Under the pieces are notes generated by a model, which had not been told where the DNA came from, made no database searches, and saw nothing but the letters and a program-made list of their open reading frames with translations. Below are positions 19,413-29,277 of a stretch of 64,000 bases of DNA, piece by piece (within the stretch, counting starts at the first letter, position 1; every line of letters starts with the position of its first letter). The position numbers were made by a program, and so were the translations under genes. The DNA lies in NCBI RefSeq assembly GCF_001983935.1, contig NZ_CP017641.1, positions 8,544,001 through 8,608,000 of the forward strand, read 5' to 3'. Origin of the DNA: Fuerstiella marisgermanici. Lineage in GTDB: Bacteria; Planctomycetota; Planctomycetia; Planctomycetales; Planctomycetaceae.

Positions 19413-20117
19413 CTATTCGGTCTCCATGTCCCGCGCTTTCGACAGCGCGGAAGCAAGTAGTCCCGCTGGCACTGACACAACACCCAGGCCGATAAGCAGG
19501 ATTGCAAAAGTGAAGATCCGGCCGCCAACCGTGACTGGGCAAACGTCACCGTAACCGACAGTCGTTAGTGTTGCGACTGCCCACCACAGGCCATGGAACA
19601 CCGAAGCGAATGTGTCTGGTTGAGCTTCATGTTCAAAGTGGTAGATGCCGACGGCTGCGAGGTAGAGCAGAATCATTGTGACAAACAGAAACAGGACAAG
19701 TTCTTCACGGGCTATCAGAAAAGCACGATGAAACCGTTGCATTGCTTTGCTGTATCGAACAAGTTTGAACATCCGAAAAAGTCGCAACAGACGAAATGCT
19801 CGAACGGAGCGTAAGTCGATTCCGAGAGACAGGTAGAACGGCACGATAGCGAGAAAGTCGATGATGCCAAAGAAGCTGGTGGCGAACGCGAGTTTCTTGT
19901 CAGCAACGCAGAGCCTGACAATGTATTCGATCGTAAAGACGGCAACTGTGACGACCTCAAAGACGGAGAGGTAGTGTTCCCAATTAGGGCTTAGGTTGGG
20001 AAGCGTCTCAACGCTGAATGAAATAAGCGACAGGACAATGAGCGACTGGATGCAGAGGTCAAAAAAGCGGCCAGTCGCCGTGTCTGAGCGTTCGACGAAA
20101 TCCTTTATCCTGGGCAT
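19413..20117 (-). CDS. Voltage-gated-type potassium channel
   Basis: 234 residues from the ATG at 20117 (MPRIKDFVERSD); the frame is open 33 codons further upstream without support. A six-transmembrane channel in full: S1 near FFDLCIQSLIVLSL, S2 near VFEVVTVAVFTIEYIVRL, S3 near IIDFLAIVPFYLSL, S4 with regularly spaced arginines (RSVRAFRLLRLFRMFKLVRY), S5, then the pore loop with selectivity filter TTVGYGD, and S6 ending KARDMETE. TVGYGD indicates K+ selectivity. The protein is a compact KvAP-like channel with no cytoplasmic regulatory domain. It sits downstream of the aldolase and a strong hairpin. Confidence 0.93.
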   Translation of the reverse strand: MPRIKDFVERSDTATGRFFDLCIQSLIVLSLISFSVETLPNLSPNWEHYLSVFEVVTVAVFTIEYIVRLCVADKKLAFATSFFGIIDFLAIVPFYLSLGIDLRSVRAFRLLRLFRMFKLVRYSKAMQRFHRAFLIAREELVLFLFVTMILLYLAAVGIYHFEHEAQPDTFASVFHGLWWAVATLTTVGYGDVCPVTVGGRIFTFAILLIGLGVVSVPAGLLASALSKARDMETE

Positions 20118-20247
20118 TGATGTTGAGGCTTGCTGGTATTGGAGTTGCCGTACCGGTCTGCAGTTAGAGACACCAACGTGTTCGAAGGTATCGTTGCATG
20201 ATAACAGGCACCTCACGTCCGCTTGAAGGGCTCAGTGACCAAACGAC

Positions 20248-20283
20248 AGAAGCCCGGCCTTTTGGAAAGGCCGGGCTTCTTTT
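20248..20283. terminator. Rho-independent-type hairpin downstream of the aldolase gene
   Basis: A 14-bp perfect stem (AGAAGCCCGGCCTT / AAGGCCGGGCTTCT) with a 5-nt loop lies 30 bp past the aldolase stop. A T-run of five follows on the plus strand. On the minus strand the stem is followed by GTCGTTTGG. It probably ends the aldolase transcript and separates it from the channel gene. Confidence 0.75.
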
Positions 20284-20312
20284 GGGTTGTCATGCGACCC
20301 GTCGGCTGCAGG

Positions 20313-21344
20313 TTATACCTTGCCGAAGATGCTGTTACCGGTGCTCTTCAGTTCGTCGCAGGCTCGCTGCAGGCGAGTTGCTACGCCGGCTTCGCCGAGC
20401 TTCAGGTAAGTGCGAGGGTCGTAGGATTTCTTCGCTCCGATTTCGCCGTCGATCATCATCACTTCGTCGTACTTCTTGAGGATGTGATCAGCGATTGGGC
20501 GAGTGAAGGCGTACTGCGTGTCGGTGTCGATATTCATCTTCACGACGCCGTAGTCCAGAGTTTCCTGCAATTGTGCCTTAGGCGTTCCCGATCCGCCGTG
20601 GAAGACGAGATCGAATTCTGCGGCGGCCCCGTGTTTATCCGTGACGGCCTTCTGGCCATCGCGAAGGATCTCCGGTCGCAGTTTCACAGCACCCGGCTTG
20701 TAGTGACCGTGAACGTTGCCGAACGTGGCGGCGAACATGAAGCGACCGAGGCCATTCAAGGCTTCGTACACCTGTACCATGTCTTCCGGAGACGTGTACA
20801 GTTTGTCGGCTGGCATGTCCGAATGATCGATTCCGTCTTCTTCACCACCAACCACGCCCGCTTCGACTTCCAGAATGATGTCGTTGGCGGCACACAGTTT
20901 CAGCAGTTCAACGCTTTCTGCGATGTTTTGATCCAGTGGCAATTCTGAACCGTCGTACATGTGCGACTGGAACAGGTTCCCGTTTCCTGCGGCTCGACGA
21001 GCGGCGGTGGCTTCGATGAGTGGCTTCAGGAAGGTATCCACTTTCTTTGGCTGGCAGTGGTCCGTGTGCAGACCGATCAGCACGTCGTACTTTTCGGCCA
21101 GTCGGTGAGCCGCTTCAGCCAGCACGATTGTGCCGTGAACTGCATCTTTGACATTCAGGCCGGAGGCGAATTCGCCAGCACCGGTGGAGAACTGAATGAT
21201 CCCGTCTGACTTGGCGTCTGCAAACGCCTTCAACGCGGCGTTGATAGTCACGATGGAAGTAACGTTGATTCCTGGATAGGCGTAGCCTCCCTGTTGTGCT
21301 GCGTCCAGCATCTTTCCGTATTGTTCGGGAGTTGCGATTGGCAT
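20313..21344 (-). CDS. fba: Class II fructose-bisphosphate aldolase
   Basis: 343 residues, E. coli FbaA-type (class IIA) length. Zinc and substrate motifs are visible: GLHTDHCQP (Asp/His), ILEVEAGVVGGEEDG (Glu), FGNVHGHYKPG (His), FHGGSGTP (His) and VKMNIDTDTQY. It reversibly cleaves fructose-1,6-bisphosphate to DHAP and glyceraldehyde-3-phosphate using Zn2+, in glycolysis and gluconeogenesis. ATG start MPIATPEQYGKMLDAAQ. It appears monocistronic: a 215-bp gap lies upstream and a strong hairpin downstream. Confidence 0.97.
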   Translation of the reverse strand: MPIATPEQYGKMLDAAQQGGYAYPGINVTSIVTINAALKAFADAKSDGIIQFSTGAGEFASGLNVKDAVHGTIVLAEAAHRLAEKYDVLIGLHTDHCQPKKVDTFLKPLIEATAARRAAGNGNLFQSHMYDGSELPLDQNIAESVELLKLCAANDIILEVEAGVVGGEEDGIDHSDMPADKLYTSPEDMVQVYEALNGLGRFMFAATFGNVHGHYKPGAVKLRPEILRDGQKAVTDKHGAAAEFDLVFHGGSGTPKAQLQETLDYGVVKMNIDTDTQYAFTRPIADHILKKYDEVMMIDGEIGAKKSYDPRTYLKLGEAGVATRLQRACDELKSTGNSIFGKV

Positions 21345-21559
21345 CGTTCGATTGTCCTTCGGGATTGAAATCTGTTGAAAACAGCCTGCGGCGAAGATGC
21401 CGGTCGAGGCTAGCCCGGCTCGGCAAAACTGAGCGGGATTTGGTTAGACAGGACACGGTCTTCGAGCCTATCGATCGCGGCACACGATATCGATTACAGC
21501 GTTATCTGCAAGGTCAGGGCCGAGTCACCACAGCGGGCGGGCGGACATTCTCAGGGAAA

Positions 21560-24427
21560 CTAAGGATTCGCGTATCCTGCGCCCTGCACTCGGGAACGAC
21601 TTTCGCTGACCGGAACCGCCGGATTCGCACTCTGATCAGCCTTCAGGCCAACTGCCGGTGCCAAAGCGCCGGGTGACGCCGCTGCCGGCCTGCGAACCAC
21701 GCTAAAGTCGTCGACATAGACTTCGGCCGGCCCTTTAAGTCCCAGCCAGATCTTGTAGAGGCCGCTTTCTGACGCTTCACGGTAGATTGTTACTTTTTGC
21801 CACGAAGGTTCGAGTGTCGGATTCACCGCCAGCTCCGGACCGAGATCGCTGTCAAAAATCAGCAACGGTGCAGGCTGAAGAGTCTGAACGCCCTGGCCGA
21901 ACCGCACTTTGACGGTGATTTCCAGCAGGTCGCCTTTATCGACCGTCAATTCAGGGCATTGCACAAGAAGGGCTGGCTGATTCGAATGGGAAGCGGTTTC
22001 CGACCGCGGCCAGGCACGCATGATCATGACTTGATTGCGTCCACCGGATTCCGTATGAATTTCTGCGCTGGCGTAGAACTGCTTTTCCTGAGTTACCACG
22101 GGTTTCCAGTTGCCGTCTGAAAGCAGCCGAAAGCTATCGAAGTTTCCGGATGGCAGCATATTTTGAGAGGGCATCCGTGACCGCATGTCCGCCATCATTT
22201 GCCAGTGGTCGCCGAGCGTTGAAAAGCTGATTGTATGCGGGCTGGCTGTTGGTCCGGGCAGCGTTGAAACGGCTCGCTGCCAATAGCGGTTTTGAGCGGA
22301 CCGGGTTTCGCGCATGGCGGCCTTAGCCAGACTTTCTGTGCCAGGGTAGTCGCTGCGGGCGAATGCCTGTTCCGCGCGGGCAAGCAGGCTGTTGGCGAAA
22401 TCCAGCTTTCGAAGCGCGGCGCTATCTTCACCTGCCACGGCATCGATTCTGTGGCAGGTTTCGGAAACGCGCGCTAGCTTTAATTTGGCGAGTTCGACAA
22501 ACAGCGTGGCGGCTGTCTGAGCACGCTCCTGAACTCGCGCGGCCAGTCGCTGGCGTTCGCTAAGGTCTGACGTCACGAGCACTAACGCAAGTTGATCAAA
22601 GTCGTCCAGTTCAACCTTCAGACCACCGGCCGTCGGCTGTCGGCGAATCCCACGCACGCCTGTCGGTGTGACTCGCCATGCTGACGCCGTTTCGGTGGCG
22701 TTGACGACCAGCGACGTCGCGGACGCGTACATTGGCTGCGGGACGAACTGCGAATTGGGATTCCAAAACGCGGCTAAGATCAGAGACGTTCCCGGGCTGT
22801 TGATCACAGCGGCATCCGGGCCATCAGGAGCTTCTGTGTAGTTGACGGACTTGATGGGCGACGACGGCAAAAAGTCGTCGGTCCAGGACTTCGTTTTTCG
22901 ACCTGCAGTCGCTTCCGCCGTTGCCAACGGGATTGGAATGTGGCGATCGACGTGGCCCTTGATCAGCAGTGGTTCCAGAATTTCCAGATACAGATTCGCG
23001 AGTTGAATTGCTTTGGTGGTTTCCAGATCAGCGGACAGATTCGGTAGTAACCGCCGAGTCTTCCAGAATCCGATGCCTCGCGAACCGGCCGACAGACACG
23101 AAACCATTTGCATCAGAATCTGTTCCGGCTCAACCACAGCAGCCGTTGAATTCGTGTCGCGTCGCCATGCGACGATGCCGGGCGGATGTTCGGTTTGAAT
23201 CCATTCCCACGGCAGCGTGAGCTGCGCCGAAGCGTTTTGTCTCAGGAACGAACGATTGCGCGATTCGCCGAAGGACGTCAAACCGCCAACACTGTTTTGG
23301 CTGATTCCTACGAAGTCGATTTTTCGCGATGCGACGCCTTCTGCCGTGATGACGTCGGCCATTAACGGACGCCGCAGTGTGCGATCCGCGCTGCGGACTT
23401 CTCGTGCCCATGCCAGCAGGTGCGGCAGTTGAGTGGATCGAATCGACGTGCCCAGGTACCACACGTCGGGCAGAGGAAACTGTTGTTCCAGCGGCGGCAA
23501 TCCCTGTAGCGGGTTGCTGAAATCGGCTGGATCGAAATCCGGATGCGGGGGTGTGGCCATCACCAGGATTTTACGGCGAATGAACGCCTGCATGCGTTCC
23601 GAGGCACTCAAGTCCGGCACCCACACGGTGTTCACGCCGACACTGTCGAAAAATTCCAGAGCTTCTCCATGATCCGGAATGAACCTTGAATACACGGCTT
23701 TGTGATCAACCAGAATGCGGTTGCGTTCGATGTTGACGCGAGCCTGCAGCACGGGAGCGTTCGAATCTGATACCAGCATCGCGTTCGGAAGCGCCGCAGG
23801 GGCCACGGTTGGACCGTACTCACAGGCCGACACGTCGACGTAAGACGTTCCCTTGTGCAGTTCCGCCACAAGCACGCAGCCGTTGACGTAGGCCCCCGAT
23901 CGATTGATGTCAGGCTGCTTGATCTCTGCACGTAGCTCTCGCATCTTGGCCTGAATGGCGGCAGCAGAAATCCTGACCGCGGTCTTCTGCCATTTCTCAG
24001 CGGCCTGATATCGGTCGCCAAAGATGATTGTTTGAAGGGGGGCTCCCGTTCGCGGATCGGTTTGTTCAGGGAGAACAACCTGTAGCCCGAACCGGACGCC
24101 TCGTTGGCTGGAGTTGATGTTGACGGCCGCTTCAAATCCGTCCATCAACAACGCTGGGGATCGAGCGATCTGTAACTGAACCGTTTGGAAATCGCGAGCC
24201 GACTGAAATCTAAAGCGGTGGAAGGCGATCTCACCTTCGTTTTGTTGGTTGTGTTCGACAACCTTCACAGGCGGCGGCAACGGCACAACGACCGTCCAGC
24301 CAGTCGCGTCCGATTCCATGGTGAGCCCCGTCGCTGGCAACAGCAGGCTGCATGCGGCGACAATCCATCGAAGCGGCTGGCTTGTCCATGCGATGGAGGA
24401 GTCCGGTTGCGAATAGTTGAGCGACAT
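21560..24427 (-). CDS. Large exported protein of unknown function, possible TIM-barrel hydrolase fold
   Basis: 955 residues from the ATG at 24427 (MSLNYSQPDSSIAW), chosen because it places a hydrophobic export segment (RWIVAACSLLLPATGLTME) near the N-terminus; the frame is open 46 codons further upstream. The first 300 residues are beta-rich. The middle (HGEALEFFDSVGVNTVWVPDL, ILVMATPPHPD, LMADVITAEG, GIVAWRRDTNS) resembles the alternating strand/helix order of a glycoside-hydrolase-like barrel. The C-terminal part includes helices rich in Ala/Arg and a final beta sandwich with a carbohydrate-binding look. I recognise no named family; the barrel idea is inference. Confidence 0.75.
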   Translation of the reverse strand: MSLNYSQPDSSIAWTSQPLRWIVAACSLLLPATGLTMESDATGWTVVVPLPPPVKVVEHNQQNEGEIAFHRFRFQSARDFQTVQLQIARSPALLMDGFEAAVNINSSQRGVRFGLQVVLPEQTDPRTGAPLQTIIFGDRYQAAEKWQKTAVRISAAAIQAKMRELRAEIKQPDINRSGAYVNGCVLVAELHKGTSYVDVSACEYGPTVAPAALPNAMLVSDSNAPVLQARVNIERNRILVDHKAVYSRFIPDHGEALEFFDSVGVNTVWVPDLSASERMQAFIRRKILVMATPPHPDFDPADFSNPLQGLPPLEQQFPLPDVWYLGTSIRSTQLPHLLAWAREVRSADRTLRRPLMADVITAEGVASRKIDFVGISQNSVGGLTSFGESRNRSFLRQNASAQLTLPWEWIQTEHPPGIVAWRRDTNSTAAVVEPEQILMQMVSCLSAGSRGIGFWKTRRLLPNLSADLETTKAIQLANLYLEILEPLLIKGHVDRHIPIPLATAEATAGRKTKSWTDDFLPSSPIKSVNYTEAPDGPDAAVINSPGTSLILAAFWNPNSQFVPQPMYASATSLVVNATETASAWRVTPTGVRGIRRQPTAGGLKVELDDFDQLALVLVTSDLSERQRLAARVQERAQTAATLFVELAKLKLARVSETCHRIDAVAGEDSAALRKLDFANSLLARAEQAFARSDYPGTESLAKAAMRETRSAQNRYWQRAVSTLPGPTASPHTISFSTLGDHWQMMADMRSRMPSQNMLPSGNFDSFRLLSDGNWKPVVTQEKQFYASAEIHTESGGRNQVMIMRAWPRSETASHSNQPALLVQCPELTVDKGDLLEITVKVRFGQGVQTLQPAPLLIFDSDLGPELAVNPTLEPSWQKVTIYREASESGLYKIWLGLKGPAEVYVDDFSVVRRPAAASPGALAPAVGLKADQSANPAVPVSESRSRVQGAGYANP

Positions 24428-24513
24428 CCGTGTCACCGTTTGACTTTTCCGAGCTTCAGCTGGGTGAAGGTGTGATTGCGGTAGCCTAACGTGGGCGAGC
24501 CCACAGCCGATTG

Positions 24514-24553
24514 GAGCTGCCGCTCCGAAACACTCCCGTTGGTCGTTCTGCAA
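24514..24553. repeat. Dispersed 40-bp repeat, copy A
   Basis: About 32 of 40 positions match 48176-48215, including identical blocks GAGCTGCCGCTC and TGGTCGTT. Both copies are intergenic. This could be a degenerate dispersed element or chance. Confidence 0.35.
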
Positions 24554-24841
24554 TGACGCGCGCACGGCACGCTGCTGTGTCAGTGCCAGACTCTAACAGA
24601 ATCCGTTTTTTGGCCCGAGACCAGTATTTCGCCTGGGATTGGGGCGGTCCGAGGAGGTTTGGCAACACCAGAATCAACAACCTACGCGACCTTGGCAACT
24701 TTTGACGGTTTTACTGAGTTGTGCAATTTCGAAGTCGACGCCATTCTGACCGATCGACGACCGGTATTTCCGTGTTCGAGCCGCAATTTGCTTGCCACGG
24801 CTCACTGCCAGCGTAACAATCACTGGTGAAACGGAACCCCG

Positions 24842-24848
24842 AAGGAAG
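24842..24848 (+). promoter_or_regulatory. Ribosome-binding site deciding the start of the 97 aa protein
   Basis: AAGGAAG lies 8 nt before the ATG at 24857. The GTG at 24848 overlaps the site and is therefore unlikely to be the start. Confidence 0.6.
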
Positions 24849-24856
24849 TGGCAGTT

Positions 24857-25150
24857 ATGAGCGTCCCAAAACGATTCCAGCATTCCAACAATGATGATCT
24901 GCCTGCTGAACTGCAGGAGTTGGGTGAGCTGCTGGAGGAAATGGATACGGACCGTCGGCAGGAATTGCTGGTTTCCTACAACCGAGTCACAGAATCCGTG
25001 CTGCGGCGTCGTCGAATCTTGGGGCTGGTTCAGGAAGCACTGTCGCAATTACGACTCGACGTGAAATATCTGATGTTCGACCTCGAAATGACACGCCGCG
25101 AACGCGACGAGCTGCAGGCTCGCATCGAAGGCGAAGAACGCGGTTTCTAG
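24857..25150 (+). CDS. Small helical protein, unknown function
   Basis: 97 residues (MSVPKRFQHSNNDD). Almost entirely helical: LQELGELLEEMD, then ESVLRRRRILGLVQEALSQLRLDVKYLMFDLEMTRRERDELQARIEGEE with heptad-like spacing, suggesting a coiled-coil dimer. There is no signal peptide and no metal or catalytic motif. The start is set by the AAGGAAG site. An insertion sequence begins 15 bp after its stop, so any downstream operon partner has been separated from it. I recognise no family. Confidence 0.7.
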   Translation: MSVPKRFQHSNNDDLPAELQELGELLEEMDTDRRQELLVSYNRVTESVLRRRRILGLVQEALSQLRLDVKYLMFDLEMTRRERDELQARIEGEERGF

Positions 25151-25164
25151 ATCGCTTCGCCTGA

Positions 25165-25180
25165 TTAACCCAACTTCCCC
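25165..25180. repeat. Left terminal inverted repeat of the IS
   Basis: TTAACCCAACTTCCCC is the exact reverse complement of 27200-27215. It lies 52 bp beyond the transposase stop codon. Confidence 0.93.
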
Positions 25181-25232
25181 AACTCAAGTCACGAAGGCAG
25201 TGTTTTGTGCGGTGAGCGGCAAGAAGTTTCCA

Positions 25233-27050
25233 CTACATTTGCTTTTGGATTATTTTCGAGGGCAGTTTGAGATTCAGTTTTTCCAGAAGAATCTGTTGAT
25301 GGTCGGAGGGCTTTGACACGCAGCGAGTACGGATCTCCGGGCCGGTGCGAGTGGGCAGGACGACGTCCATCGAACGGATCTCCGACAGCTCCGCAAGCAC
25401 ACGTCGCGGTTCGTCGCCCAGCCCTGCTTTGCTGCACAGCTGGCCGAGCGTCTTCCACAGCACATACGCCAGAAAACACACGAAGATGTGTGCCAGAACA
25501 CGTTCCTCCTTCTGATGCCAGATCGGGCGGATCGAAAGATCGCTTTTGTGAATTCGGAACGCGGCTTCCGCTTCGGTCAGTTGGATGTATGCCTTCCAAA
25601 GTTCTTCGTCGGACCAGTCGCTGACATTGGTTCGCAGCAGATAGCATCCGGAACTCAGAGTCGCCCAGTCACGCGTGGCTTCGATCTTTGACCATTCGAT
25701 GCGTGCGGCCCCGTCATCTGTCTTCGTGACTTTCACGTCGAAGAGCTTTGCCGCTCGAGTGTTCTTTCCGAGCAGCCGGCCGATCTCACGTTCGACCTTC
25801 ATCGGGTCGCGTTTCTGTTTATCGCACCGCGCCGTCATGCGGATGAGCGACTCTTCGATCTTCTTTTCGAAGCGCTGTGTGATCGCTTCTTCCTTCTTTG
25901 ATCGATCGCGACTGCGACACAGGATGAATGTCTCCGGCGATGTGTTGCAGTCTTCCGATTCATCCGGATCGTCGCTGCCGGGCCACGGCACGACCTTGAC
26001 TTCCAGGCCATCGCGAATGCTGGTCCAGTCTTCCTTCAGCAGCTCGTGTTCAAACTTCTTCAGCATCGATTTGGGAGTGCCGACGATGTAGCGTCGACCG
26101 CCTTCGCGCAGGAATTCGATGTTGTCTTCCGACACCATGCCGCGATCCATGACCCAGATGCGATCGCTTTTCCCGTAGCGTGCTTCCATCGTTTCGACGA
26201 TGTGTTCCACGGTAGTAACGTCGGCCGTATTGCCGGCAAACACCTTGTATCCCAGCGGCATTCCGCATCGAGACACCACCAGCCCGATGCAGACCTGCTT
26301 GCAGTCGCTGCGGTTATCGCGCGAATAGCCACGCTGAGCCAGCGGATTGTGTTCGGCCTGACCTTCGAAGTAGGTACTTGTGATGTCATACATCAGCAGG
26401 TCGTATTCGAGATCGAACAGATGGCCAAGGCGATTCTTCAGATGCGTTTCCAATGCGTCCTTGTGTGGCAGCAACTGATCGAGCGTGCGGTACAACCGAT
26501 TGTCGTCCACGCGGTCTTCGCTCACGCCGAGCAGATCGGGCAGCGCCGTTTTCGGATACCATTGTTCGGCCGTGAACAGTTCACTGGCGGGTTCGAGGAG
26601 CCGGGCAATGATCAGAATCAGCGAACTCACATCCCAGCCGACCAGTTCGCGACCTTCGGGGATCGCGTTGTTCAGAAATGTGTCGAGCTGCAGCGTGCGA
26701 ATCAGGTGCAGAGCCATCCACGGTCCGCCGAACTGCCGCAGGTTTTCCACACGAACTCCGGCGGCGTTGACTTCAACCCATCGCGGAGCGACAGCCGTCG
26801 CGTCGTCATCAAATTCGAATTGCATCTGTCGACTGAGCGGCTGCGATCGATCGCCCGTTGCCGCCGTAGCATCGGTATCGGCCAGAACTTCCGCCGCCTG
26901 CTGCACACCCAGTCGCCCGGCTTCGTCAAGCTTCCCCAGCCACGCGACCACCCGTTGCCGCGGCCCACTGGCCGAGCGATACGATTCGACCAGCGCCCAG
27001 TAGGCGTGGCGACGACCGTTTTTGATCCGATGGCATTGGCGAATGAACAT
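25233..27050 (-). CDS. IS1634-family DDE transposase
   Basis: 605 residues from the ATG at 27050 ([18 protein letters not shown]), the usual family opening; 11 extra upstream codons are unlikely to be used. IS4/IS1634-type DDE residues are visible: Asp in [12 protein letters not shown], Asp in [13 protein letters not shown], and Glu in the Y-R-E-K-like segment [14 protein letters not shown], followed by a helix-rich C-terminus. The frame has no break and the flanking repeats are perfect, so the element may still be active. Codon use does not look strikingly different from its neighbours. Confidence 0.95.
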   Translation of the reverse strand: MFIRQCHRIKNGRRHAYWALVESYRSASGPRQRVVAWLGKLDEAGRLGVQQAAEVLADTDATAATGDRSQPLSRQMQFEFDDDATAVAPRWVEVNAAGVRVENLRQFGGPWMALHLIRTLQLDTFLNNAIPEGRELVGWDVSSLILIIARLLEPASELFTAEQWYPKTALPDLLGVSEDRVDDNRLYRTLDQLLPHKDALETHLKNRLGHLFDLEYDLLMYDITSTYFEGQAEHNPLAQRGYSRDNRSDCKQVCIGLVVSRCGMPLGYKVFAGNTADVTTVEHIVETMEARYGKSDRIWVMDRGMVSEDNIEFLREGGRRYIVGTPKSMLKKFEHELLKEDWTSIRDGLEVKVVPWPGSDDPDESEDCNTSPETFILCRSRDRSKKEEAITQRFEKKIEESLIRMTARCDKQKRDPMKVEREIGRLLGKNTRAAKLFDVKVTKTDDGAARIEWSKIEATRDWATLSSGCYLLRTNVSDWSDEELWKAYIQLTEAEAAFRIHKSDLSIRPIWHQKEERVLAHIFVCFLAYVLWKTLGQLCSKAGLGDEPRRVLAELSEIRSMDVVLPTRTGPEIRTRCVSKPSDHQQILLEKLNLKLPSKIIQKQM

Positions 27051-27199
27051 GATCGCAAATGCTACCGACGGATCTCCGACCAACCAGATCAGAGGTCGTC
27101 ACTACATCGTGTTTCAGATTTCAAACGCTGGACTTTCGGAAAATCGATGACAAAAACACGCCCAATAAATTCTCTGCAACCACATTTTGTGCCGCTGCT

Positions 27200-27215
27200 G
27201 GGGAAGTTGGGTTAA
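27200..27215. repeat. Right terminal inverted repeat of the IS
   Basis: GGGGAAGTTGGGTTAA, the exact reverse complement of 25165-25180, lies 149 bp upstream of the transposase start. Confidence 0.93.
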
Positions 27216-27228
27216 TACAAGATCGATA

Positions 27229-27270
27229 CAAAAAAAGCCCGTCTCGCTGATGTCAGCAGGACGGGCTTTT
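27229..27270 (-). terminator. Rho-independent terminator of the PQQ lipoprotein gene
   Basis: A perfect 11-bp stem (AAAAGCCCGTC / GACGGGCTTTT) with an inner GCTGA/TCAGC pair lies 30 bp past the stop codon of the minus-strand gene. It is followed on that strand by a run of eight T (27229-27236). Confidence 0.85.
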
Positions 27271-27299
27271 GGTCTATTCAGGCCAAGGCGTTTGCCATC

Positions 27300-29216
27300 C
27301 TATTTGATTTTGATGGCGTACAGACGCGACCTGTCTGAAACGTACATTCTGCCGTTCGCGATTGTCGGCGTGCTGTAGATTGACGAATTGAAGGTCTTGG
27401 TGGCCACTTCTTCAAGCTTATCGCCAGCCTTCAGAATGATCATTTCGCCGTCCTCATCGCCCAGTAGGACGTGGCCATCGATCACCATTGGTGAACCCCA
27501 GACCGCTGCGAACGTGTCAAATACCCATTTCTGCTTGCCGGTCTTGAAGTCGATGCAGTGCAGAAAGCCACTTAAGTCTGGGGCATAGACCAAACCATCC
27601 GAGATTGCCACGGTGGAAATTGTGCGACGGAAGATAAGGCCGTTTTCTTCGCCCGTCACGCTGCCGTCCTCATCGACGCCACCATAGTGCCAGATCTGAC
27701 CGCTGTTTGGGTTCTCTTTATAGCTCTCGCCATCAGCAATCATTGGGCTGACGTCACCCTTCTTTGTTGCATCGATGCGAAACAAGTGACCGACGCCTTC
27801 TCCGTGTTCCGGGTCCTGACCGACGGCCAGAACAATGCTGCCGTCTTTGAAGACAGGCGTGGAGATAATTGCGTTTCGAGTTCCTCGACCGCCCAGTTCC
27901 CATGCGGAATCTTTCGGGTTGAGGTCAAACCACCAGATCAGCTCGCCGGATTCAACATCGTACGAATACAGCACACCGTCGCCACCGGGCATAAAGACCT
28001 GAGCCTTGCCGTTGACTTCACCGATGGCTGGTGAACCCCATTGTCCGTGCAGAATGTTGTTGAACGGTGCCGGAGCTTTCGAATCGAGTGCTGGAGAATT
28101 GTCTTCCCAAACGACTTCGCCAGTCTTCTTGTTGACGGCGATAAAGCAGGGAGCTCGCGGTGACGGTACTTCAAGGTGAGCTTCATCCACACCATTGGAG
28201 GTGACCAGCAGAATCAGGTCGCCGTGAATCACGGGTGAACTTGTTGCCAAGTTGTGAGGAAACACACCCAGTTCTTCGATCATGTCGAGCGACCAGACAA
28301 TATCTGCATCCAGTTCCTCGGTGTCCGCTTCGTCTTTGTACGGCCCATTGTTCTCGCCATCGTGGAAACCTTCCACGTCGATACACATCAGTTCGCAGCG
28401 ATTGGTTGCCACGTACAAGCGGCCGTCTTCGATGCACGGAGTCGAGCAGATGCCCTGCTCCGGCCAGTCGTTGACTCGACCCTGAGGCAGCTTTTCACGA
28501 GTCAGCTGCCACAGGAACTTGCCGTCTTCTTCGTTGAAGCACAGTACGCAACCGCGGTCGCCCTTGTGGTTTTCGCGGTACTCACCACCGTTGTTGGTGC
28601 CGACAAAAACCTTGCCGCCAGCGACGATGGGATTGCCGTAGGTTTGAGATCCCAGAGTGGCGGTCCAAAGAATGTTCTTGCCGTCCTTCGCGTCTTCGGC
28701 AGCCTCAAAATCCAAGCTAATGCCGGTCGTTGAGTTAACCATGTTGCGCGACGGGTCACCGCCCCACATGCTCCAGTCGCCAGACGACTTGCCTGCCGCC
28801 GCTTCTTTCGGTGCCGGCTTTGCAGCGGCTGCTTTAGGTTCGGCAGCCGCTTCTTTGGCAGCCTCTTCCTTTGCGATCGCTACTTTGGTGGCAGCCGCTT
28901 CTTCTGCCTTTGGTGTCGCGGCAGCCGTGTCTTCTTTGGCAGGGGCTTCTTCTTTCGGCGCCTCAGGTTTTTCTTCGGTCGTGGCCGGTTCCTGCATGTC
29001 TGGCTTTTCGTCGACAGCCGGTGCGGCAGCTTCTTCCGACGAATCTTCTGTAAGTTCCGGTTCGGCGAGTGGCTCCTGATCCGGTTCGAACGGAGCTCCA
29101 CCGCCTACGCCGCTGCCACCTTCGGGCTCAACCATATCATTTTGAGCGGCCGGCGGGGCACAGCCGGAAACAACAATTGCCGCCAGTAACGGCAACGCTA
29201 ACCAATGGGTTTTCAT
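27300..29216 (-). CDS. PQQ-like beta-propeller lipoprotein
   Basis: 638 residues. Type II signal peptide with lipobox VSGC (Cys19). Residues about 25-150 are a Pro/Ala/Glu/Lys-rich, low-complexity linker. The rest is an eight-bladed PQQ-like propeller: repeated [62 protein letters not shown], preceded by [12 protein letters not shown], a common family opening. These proteins resemble PQQ dehydrogenases or BamB, but usually lack dehydrogenase cysteines and are of unknown role in planctomycetes. AAGGA lies 11 nt upstream of the ATG. The next gene upstream is a second PQQ-propeller protein. Confidence 0.88.
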   Translation of the reverse strand: MKTHWLALPLLAAIVVSGCAPPAAQNDMVEPEGGSGVGGGAPFEPDQEPLAEPELTEDSSEEAAAPAVDEKPDMQEPATTEEKPEAPKEEAPAKEDTAAATPKAEEAAATKVAIAKEEAAKEAAAEPKAAAAKPAPKEAAAGKSSGDWSMWGGDPSRNMVNSTTGISLDFEAAEDAKDGKNILWTATLGSQTYGNPIVAGGKVFVGTNNGGEYRENHKGDRGCVLCFNEEDGKFLWQLTREKLPQGRVNDWPEQGICSTPCIEDGRLYVATNRCELMCIDVEGFHDGENNGPYKDEADTEELDADIVWSLDMIEELGVFPHNLATSSPVIHGDLILLVTSNGVDEAHLEVPSPRAPCFIAVNKKTGEVVWEDNSPALDSKAPAPFNNILHGQWGSPAIGEVNGKAQVFMPGGDGVLYSYDVESGELIWWFDLNPKDSAWELGGRGTRNAIISTPVFKDGSIVLAVGQDPEHGEGVGHLFRIDATKKGDVSPMIADGESYKENPNSGQIWHYGGVDEDGSVTGEENGLIFRRTISTVAISDGLVYAPDLSGFLHCIDFKTGKQKWVFDTFAAVWGSPMVIDGHVLLGDEDGEMIILKAGDKLEEVATKTFNSSIYSTPTIANGRMYVSDRSRLYAIKIK

Positions 29217-29277
29217 TATAGGATTTCCTTAAATCAGGTGATTCAACAAATGGGGAGATACTGCTACGAGGCAGACT

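Larger units (their letters stand above)
24428..24856. other. 429-bp intergenic region between divergent genes
   Basis: Lies between the 955 aa exported protein (minus) and a 97 aa protein (plus), so it should hold two promoters; none could be assigned. It contains a 40-bp segment (24514-24553) that resembles 48176-48215. No credible ORF was seen. Confidence 0.5.
25165..27215 (-). mobile_element. IS1634-like insertion sequence
   Basis: A 2051-bp element bounded by perfect 16-bp terminal inverted repeats and carrying one intact transposase gene on the minus strand. The repeats begin and end in TTAA, so a duplicated TTAA target cannot be told from the terminus itself. With TTAA as target, the element would be 25169-27211. 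The interior shows no passenger gene. It sits just after the stop of the 97 aa protein and just before the terminator of the PQQ lipoprotein gene, disrupting no visible ORF. Confidence 0.93.

Noticed and set aside
20223-20948. 241-codon plus-strand frame over the aldolase
   Set aside because: Begins next to the terminator hairpin and runs antisense to a well-conserved gene.
26046-27215. 389-codon plus-strand frame within the insertion sequence
   Set aside because: Antisense to the transposase and ending in the terminal repeat; no recognisable domain.
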